DNA of 64,000 nt from Luidia sarsii (taxonomy: Eukaryota; Echinodermata; Asteroidea; Paxillosida; Luidiidae): assembly GCA_949987565.1 (NCBI GenBank), contig OX465112.1, forward strand, positions 13,677,299-13,741,298. Reading direction: 5' to 3'. The position numbers were made by a program, and so were the translations under genes. This document shows positions 56,806 to 64,000 of this stretch, one piece after another. How positions within the stretch are numbered: the stretch's first letter is position 1; each line of letters starts with the position of its first letter. Below the pieces are notes generated by a model. That model made no database searches. It was not told the DNA's origin and saw nothing but the letters and a program-made list of their open reading frames with translations.

Positions 56806-58148
56806 TATTGGAAAACTAGGCGTCGCTCAATCTCTTCACGAGGTAGAGGGCCCGAGGAAGTATCCGCCACCTCGGAATCGCTAACAGAATCATTCTCTCT
56901 TCAACTGAGCGTACGTCTGGGATAATGAGCGAGGGATGACCGAAACGGTCACCTCAACAGTCCCTCCCTCTCCCCTAAAGACCCGTCCTGTTCCCCTCCT
57001 GACGGACATCAATGAAGGCACGAGGCCCCGTCTGTGCCCCCCGCCCACTGCCCCAAGTTTACGGGACAAACGCGTCTCGTTGCCGGCCGGGCTTGTCGCA
57101 CGCTTCGAAGCTTCGGACAAACCCCACACGGGTCCGCTGACTTACTGAGGAGACTGGCATGAAGATACGCGCCCTGCAAGAAAACACTTGGCCGTACAAG
57201 TATATTATCACTAGCTGTGCCAGTTATTGCCTTATACGTTGGTCTCGTCTGGAGAGTTTTCTTTTAAGGGACTCCTGGCGGCCGATGTGTTGTTGTTTCT
57301 CCTTAGCTCCCTGCATGCAGCGTCTAGCGCACAGCAAGGACGTTCCGCGTATAGGATGGGAAGTTATTATGCTGGCGAGATTGGTGCTTTGTGCTTCTCT
57401 ATAGGAATCGCTCCCGGCCGTTGATACACAGATCCAGAGCAGTCTGACCGGTAACGAGGCTCGATTGGCGGGGATGACCCCGCGGCTATGCACGCTCCTG
57501 TCACATCCCCAACCTCTAGTCCCCACCCCCCCCCCCGCACACCTTCCCATCCCAAGCCGAATATAGCCGAGATAATTTCCTCACCTCGCTGCCGTGGCGC
57601 GTCGTCTCAGCCCCCCCCCCCAGCCCCGAACGTAACGAACCTGGCCTGCGAAGAAATTGCGACTAACTGCGCTCTGAGCTATCGAGGCGAATCGTGAGCA
57701 TTAAATCAACTGACACCTTATACCGACGTATACTCCAGTAGCTAAGAGCGAGGCGAAGGCTAGGGGACTATCCTCTCTCCTGCTACTATAAAAAAAGCGC
57801 TCTTTCATATCAGAGAATGGAACCATCTCAGTATCGCCCCCTTCTGTAGATAACGCGTGCTGAGCCAATTGAAGGAAACGTGACGACCTTTTGATATCAA
57901 CCCAGACCTCAACGGCACGATCGATCTCGACGTCTTCCCGATATTGACTCGCCACATTGTTTCTTGTGTGTTCGTGGCTAGGATGCAGGTTACAGTGCTG
58001 CGTCTCTAGTCGCATCTCCTCTCTGGTTCAACACGGGTCCACGCCTTGGCCTATATCAACAATAGAGAGAACGGATACGCATACGCATACGCATACGCAT
58101 ACGTTTAGTTATCCGCACCCGTTAGTGGCCATTCCGCCGTTTCGCAAC
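56806..58148. other. Intergenic stretch
   Basis: C-runs near 57,525 and 57,612, and (ACGCAT)n at 58,076-58,102. No supportable exon. Confidence 0.4.
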
Positions 58149-58149
58149 C

Positions 58150-58538
58150 CCGGTGTCCTGCCAAAAAGTGTCCCTGCCAAATACTGTCCGCTCATTAGCA
58201 TACTGATCGCTGATTGGTTAGCGTTAGGACTAGGATTAGGGTCGCTAGGGTTAGGGTTTGGATTAGAATTAGGATTGGGATTAGGATTAGGGTTAGGATT
58301 AGGGTTGTTTGGGTTAGGGTTAGCGTTACGGTTACAGTTAGGGTCCAACGGTACCAAAGTGCCCAACGTTGCGTGTGTTAATTAGGCCAGCAACCATACA
58401 CAATGCGTCATACGTGTGTAGTGCGCAACCATACCCCAACCACGGTGGTTGAATGTCATACGTATTGGACCAATCAGCGATCAGTATGCTAATGAGTGGA
58501 CACTATTTGGCAGGGGACACTATTTGGCATGACACCGG
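58150..58538. mobile_element. MITE, 389 bp, with 69-bp terminal inverted repeats and telomere-like core
   Basis: The left arm 58150-58218 (CCGGTGTCCTGCCAAAAAGT ... CTGATCGCTGATTGGT) pairs with 58469-58538 with only a few mismatches. The core at 58,220-58,345 is a degenerate GGATTA/GGGTTA hexamer repeat. The target duplication is not clear, so the superfamily is not assigned. Confidence 0.85.
58222..58345 (+). repeat. Degenerate (GGGTTA/GGATTA)n inside the MITE
   Basis: About 20 hexamers, none in a long perfect run. It is within the element and not a chromosome end. Confidence 0.8.
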
Positions 58539-58539
58539 C

Positions 58540-61500
58540 CTATTGGTAACGCTGCTCGCAATCCCAACACCGTGTACAACAAGTCTAAACTGGCATAATG
58601 TTTCCGACATCGACATTATGCACCCACGCTTTGATACCCTACATTGAGACTTATCTTTCCGTAAGTCTTTAAAAACTCACACAAACGTCCCGTACATATG
58701 CAGCGATTACTCATGTCTGGACAACACCATCCATATTGACAAACAGAAGTTTAACTAGAAATTCAAATTTTTCCAACGCGTTTCTTCCTAACGTGAAGCG
58801 AGTGAGATATCCAATATCGTCCGCACGTTTAGCGGACAGTAAGTAACGTATGACGTCATAATTGGTGACGTTTCAGTTGCACCAAGCGTATCCGTTGGCA
58901 AGCAAAACCTTCCTAATAACCCAAGTAATGGTTCGGCGACGGTCTCCCGCCCCAGATATACTGTTGTGTAGTAGTCACCCCTAACTATACCTTGACCCCC
59001 TAAACTCCCATTACCTAGTAACCTTCAACCCACTTCAGCCCCCCTCCTGCATTGAAACCTGTTGACCAAGCCCTCTGTCCTAAGTATTGTATTATAATTA
59101 CAGGTCACCTACTCTTTAGACCACACCCCAACTCCTTAGACCAGTGATGTAAATGTGAGAACCACTCTTGCTAGAAGAGTATGTTTAAGGTTTAGCATTA
59201 GAGTGAGAGTACATTATTGCTAGATGCTTTAAGAAATAAATGCTATATATTGTTGCCACTGTACGAGAGTGAACTTAGTCCAATGTGAAAAGTGTGGACG
59301 CCATGAAGATCGAAGCCTTTCTGGTTCCGCAAACACCAATACACCTGCACAGGGCTGTGCCTCTATGCTGGCACTCGGCAGAGTGCTTCTACACTGTGAA
59401 AACGAACTGCACCTCATGCACTTCTGCACTGGCACATATTTGTCCCAGAATCATGAACACTTGAGGCACCTACTGTACTTCATGCACATGAAATACTGTA
59501 GCTCAAGCACATGGGGCATTGTAATCACTTAAGCAAAAGTCGGATGAGGTGCATGAAGTGCTTCATGTACAAGAACATCTCCCTATTTACTGTACCTCAA
59601 GCACATGGAGTGAAAGTGAGCATCACCTCGTGCGCATGTATCGTGCACCATGTGCCTCAACATACTTCATCCATGTGCATGACGTGAGCACCGTTTTTAG
59701 AGTGTATAGACAGGTTGTTATTGTTGCCGATGTTTCTTTTTTTAAGAGCCAGTATATGGACGAGTATAATCGTCGTTAGGCCAGAGACGAATACGTGACG
59801 TCTATACGTCTGCCGAAGAGCGCAAAGTATTATGACGTTAAAGAAAATGGTTGGAGAAAAAAAACTCGGCGGGTAAAAGAAATGGTGGGAAAAAAATAGT
59901 TCAAAGTCCGCTGTAGTGACATCAACATCCGTGCTCGGGAATGAAAACAGGCCATCAAATTTGGGACTTATTTCTCTCTGGAAAGGCAAAATGCCTCGTG
60001 GTCCTATATCGACCCCAACCCTCCCCCCTCACCCTTACCCCCACACACAGTACAGGCACATGGCAGCTTTAGAAAGTCAAGCATTCAACTGAATTTCAGT
60101 CATAGTACACGCATATAAGCGAGGTCGGTTTCACAGAGGAGTAGTACACGTATGTCGATTTCGGCGTGTGTGATCAGATGGCGCAGAGTGCATGCACCAG
60201 CGCTGCGAACGATTGCACTCGAACTTTGGAGCACGTGAGCTGGAAATCGACGTTGTGCGCCGAGTTTAGAATATTGGGACGCAGGGTTCGACATCAGCAT
60301 TTGTTGTTGTTTTTCGACTGGTCGGCCATGTCGGCAACAAGCAATTGCACTATAACTTGTCAGTCGTTCTCGCCGTCCGTTTCGCACTGGGATCGTTTGC
60401 CGTTCTCGGTTCTAGACTTAGATTGTTTGATTCTAGGGATGTTTTTTTTTTACCACTTGCAGAGAAAAATAAATGACCGGAACGAGATTAAGTGGTGTTG
60501 AGAAGTTAAGACTGCCTGTACATTTTGTTTGAACAATGAATTGGGTAGTCAGTCTAGTTGGAGAACAGACGGATTCCAGACAATTTCAACTGTCACTTTG
60601 GCAAAAGGCACCGGGTGCTATAGATATTGGTATCCTGCGATCCGAGCTGCCGAATGATAACGGGGCCGATTTCATGAAGCCACGCGAGCACCAAAGCTCC
60701 CTATAGAACGAAAATCCGGTTGCCATCAACATTTCCAGGTAGGGTTTATGCAGCTATTCGCAAGTTATCAGTCAGTATGCTTATCAATATCAACATTAAA
60801 TAAATCAAAGGAATGTAACAGCCTATATATACGGTCATATTGCTACATGATAATTATCCATGCAGCAATGGAGAAATACCAACTCGTCCTTTTATAAGAG
60901 CAGTATTTTAATATATCGAACCTTTGGGGGAGAGCAGAATCAGCGCTTGAGCATTCAGCCGATATTTGAAATTGGTGCCTGCATACAACCATGGAGCACG
61001 TGTACGCCGCGCTGGGGGGAGTGCGCGCGCAGCTCGCTAGCCAACATGACCTTTCGCATGCACAATTCATTTTGAGAACGAAAAGGAAATAAAGGTTGCC
61101 TCTACTTTCGTACGACATTTATAAGCAGTTGAATTTAATATGATGGAGGGAATTTTAGAAGCCTTGTCTTTAACATTGTTTTCGATGTTTTATTTTTTTC
61201 TTTGTATTGACCAGCAACCATAGCTTTGATGCACACCGCTATCGACTAGTTCCCTATTGGTTTCATGAACAGCATTAAAAATCCAACCGACTTCGCCGTA
61301 ATTTCTTATGCATTTTATTATTTTATCGGTACACCAGTTTTGGAAAATCGGAACCGGTTCCCGATCGGGACGGTCGGGAACCGGTGTGACCGACCGAACC
61401 GACCCAGCCTTAATTTGAATGCAGGGCTGTAGGGCAAATGCATCAAGTAGCATTGCATAGTCAAATGATGGTTGGCTGCCGAGATTTAGTCGAGGAAAAT

Positions 61501-62450
61501 GTTTTCAGCGTCCACAAATCCGTCCACGCCCAGTGTGGCAGTGTTATATTTGCCCGGAACAGCTCGCATGAGCGGTGATGCGACACATCTGCAGATATTA
61601 TACCAAAATATAGGTGACAAACACAACCTCGCAACACGGTTTATTTTCCGAGAACTAAGGTCGGAGGTCATTGCAGCGGCCATTGCTAGTAGCGAAATCA
61701 ACACCGGCCCATCCAAATTTGGTATGCCTCGGTGTGCAATTAGTGCATTGGCAGGCTTCTATTATTCCACTATTCTTCTCTTTTTTTTTATTCAAAATGA
61801 GAATCCCCAGACATATCCTATTTTCGGTGAGGACATAATGTCTCGATCTAGGTGTCCTCGGTGTACAAGGTCATCTGTTTGCTGTCGAATGACTTGGCAA
61901 TTAACCGATCCAGTAGGCCACGCCCACCATAGCAACGCCCGCAACCACCGAAAGCACTTCTCTTTGGTTTTGGAAAAGGCCGAAAATGTACATCTCCTCT
62001 CTTACCAGGGTATCGAGAGTCAGAATATAAACACCGCTTGACCATGGTTAAGGATGAAACGTGGATGTGCAAAGGAATTGCCTGGTACATACGAAACAAA
62101 AGTCAACACAACGAAAAGCATGTAGTAAAGAACATACAATTTAGAACGGTATGTCGGACAAAATGGCGGCAATTTGTCGGACCTTAAATCGCGCGTTGTA
62201 ATTGGTCAATTTGTCAAGGCGCGTGGCATACTGGATCGATGTATCAGTTCAAAACTGAATTCTATTCCCGGGATGCACAACTCTCGTCCCCGAGATGTCA
62301 CGGGTTGCCATCTTGCTTATACAGGCCGACGGGTATAGCCTACGGTGGGATGGAAGTTGAGCGAGGCAGGCTGAGCTTTCTGGCTCGCTAGCTAGGTAAA
62401 GCCCGGCTCTTTCCCCATCGCGTCCACTTGTACTGTGTTAATACACTTGA
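58540..62450. other. Intergenic stretch
   Basis: No supportable exon. A cluster of related CTTCATGCACATG / CTCAAGCACATGG motifs lies at 59,400-59,690. A diverged copy of the 22,235 segment is at 61,212-61,250. Confidence 0.4.
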
Positions 62451-63160
62451 TCTCGCAAGGAGGATCAGTTCCCACAAGGAGGATCAGATCCCGCAAGGAG
62501 GATCAGATCCCGCAAGGAGGATCAGATCCCGCAAGGAGGATCAGATCCCGCAAGGAGGATCAGATCCCGCAAGGAGGATCAAATCCCGCAAGGAGGATCA
62601 GATCCCGCAAGGAGGATCAGATCCCGCAAGGAGGATCAGATCCCGCAAGGAGGATCAGATCCCGCAAGGAGGATCAGATCCCGCAAGGAGGATCAGATCC
62701 CGCAAGGAGGATCAGATCCCGCAAGGAGGATCAGATCCCGCAAGGAGGATCAGATCCCGTAAGGAGGATCAGATCCCGCAAGGAGGATCAGATCCCGCAA
62801 GGAGGATCAGATCCCGCAAGGAGGATCAGATCCCGCAAGGAGGATCAGATCCCGTAAGGAGGATCAGATCCCGTAAGGAGGATCAGATCCCGCAAGGAGG
62901 ATCAGATCCCGCAAGGAGGATCAGATCCCGCAAGGAGGATCAGATCCCGTAAGGAGGATCAGATCTCGTAAGGAGGATCAGATCCCGCAAGGAGGATCAG
63001 ATCCCGCAAGGAGGATCAGATCCCGTAAGGAGGATCAGATACCGCAAGGAGGATCAGATCCCGCAAGGAGGATCAGATCCCGCAAGAATGATCAGATCCC
63101 GCAAGGAGGATCAGTTCCCGCAAGGAGGATCAGATCCCGCAAGGAGGATCAGATCCGGAT
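62450..63160. repeat. 19-bp minisatellite (AAGGAGGATCAGATCCCGC)n
   Basis: About 37 units with few variants (CCCGT, ATACCGC, AAGAATGATC). Each unit contains GGATCAGATCC, a near-perfect palindrome. Because 19 is not a multiple of 3, three units make a 19-codon repeat in every frame, which explains the long RKEDQIP-type open frames. Confidence 0.96.
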
Positions 63161-63300
63161 CAAAACCGTGTGTAAACGCAACGCAGGATCAGATCCTGAT
63201 CCCGGGATCTGATCCTCCTCTCCGGAAGGATCAGACCCGGTTCAGATCCCGCAATTTGCAAGTGTAAACGCAACGCGGGATCAGATCCGGATCAGATCCC
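63161..63300. repeat. Minisatellite flank with inverted and direct GGATCAGATC motifs
   Basis: GTGTAAACGCAACGC occurs twice (about 63,170 and 63,261), each followed by GGATCAGATC. Between them GGGATCTGATCCTCC is the unit in opposite orientation. A related GTGTAAACGCGACTGCATGA is at 63,485. Confidence 0.7.
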
Positions 63301-64000
63301 TGAAGCTGACGTTACCACATACGGTCTGACACTGACAACGAGAGTACATCAGTACATTATGCATAGTCGAGTTCCGCGCGTATCAGTGGCTGCCGTTGTG
63401 CTTCAGTGCCCATGATCGGTGATCAGTGCACATAACCTTTGCCCCGAGGTTGCAGCGCTGTTTTTATCGATGCCACGCATAATAGTGTAAACGCGACTGC
63501 ATGATCTGATCCTCCGTTGACACTGTGGTCCTATATCATGAAAACGAAACTTCCTGAATATCTTAGTATAGAGACAGACACACCATTAGGACACAAACCC
63601 TTGAAACGCTAATCCGTTACAAACATGAATGTCTACATTGGGGACAGGAAATAGCCCATAAGAAGATTAACAGTGCAGCGCAAAGGTCAAATAAGGAGGA
63701 GCTTTATGTTAGCTTTGTAGAATCCCATACTCTTGATTAGTTCATACGTTCATGTCCCTGAAAATGTCAACGACCAATTATAGCAAAGTCCGTGTATAGC
63801 GCTGGGGCACGGCAAACAGTAGTGCCCAATAGGCGGCGATGGAATGACGCCCGGCTCCTACACTGTGGCACTCTGACGTCATCTGTAATGCTGTTTGGGC
63901 GCTCCACGGGCGTCTGTATGCCAATAACGCCCGCTTTCCATTCTCTAATTTGACACGGAGCTGGGCGCTAGCGCTGTCGTAGAATTAGCTGCGTCTGAAC
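63301..64000. other. Intergenic stretch to window end
   Basis: No supportable exon. Confidence 0.4.

Noticed and set aside
61486..61716. Possible exon (minus strand, LLAMAAAMTSDLSSRKIN)
   Set aside because: No family resemblance, no clear splice sites and a competing frame of equal quality on the other strand.
62450..63160. CRISPR array
   Set aside because: The 19-bp units are directly adjacent with no unique spacers, and the DNA is eukaryotic.

Overview
The window is eukaryotic nuclear DNA, most likely from a marine invertebrate deuterostome (echinoderm-like; this placement is an inference). The basis is introns with GT/AG borders, a rhodopsin-class neuropeptide receptor, AT-rich intergenic DNA around very GC-rich exons, many DNA-transposon footprints and abundant simple repeats. 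It contains no bacterial-style operons. A 200-base run of N at 28485-28684 is an assembly gap.

Layout. 1-12.86 kb is one uninterrupted satellite block. Its monomers are about 162-178 bp, organised as 346-bp dimers, a 941-bp higher-order unit in three tandem copies, and larger duplicated blocks offset by about 3.09 kb. At 13.49-15.11 kb lies a non-autonomous hAT-like transposon with an intact 8-bp target duplication. From 17.27 to 21.09 kb on the minus strand is a gene for a multi-pass membrane protein with about 10-12 membrane segments, modelled as three phase-0 exons; I do not recognise the family. 21-41 kb is mostly intergenic. It holds fold-back repeats, long purine/pyrimidine tracts, a 1.7-kb transposon and a 228-bp relative (both with perfect 9-bp target duplications), a pure 260-bp (GGGCA)n array fused to (GGGAA)n, and a 12-bp minisatellite.

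At 41.97-43.07 kb on the plus strand is a complete intronless coding region for a somatostatin/allatostatin-C-type receptor of 363 residues, in CpG-rich DNA with a strong splice acceptor just upstream in the 5' leader. A 16-bp minisatellite lies in its probable 3' UTR. 43.6-64 kb contains no gene I can support. It carries further MITE-like elements (a perfect 48-bp inverted repeat at 48.1 kb, an ATCGCGAT-rich element at 51.6 kb, a 389-bp element with a telomere-like interior at 58.2 kb), pentamer and octamer arrays, long GA tracts and a 19-bp GATC-rich minisatellite at 62.5-63.2 kb.

Only two genes are well supported. They lie on opposite strands about 21 kb apart, and nothing suggests they work together. 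Most long open frames in the window are artefacts of satellite or simple-sequence DNA. The strongest unusual signals are the multi-scale satellite organisation, the transposon family with 9-bp target duplications, and dispersed fold-back repeats carrying ribozyme-like and histone-stem-loop-like hairpins.
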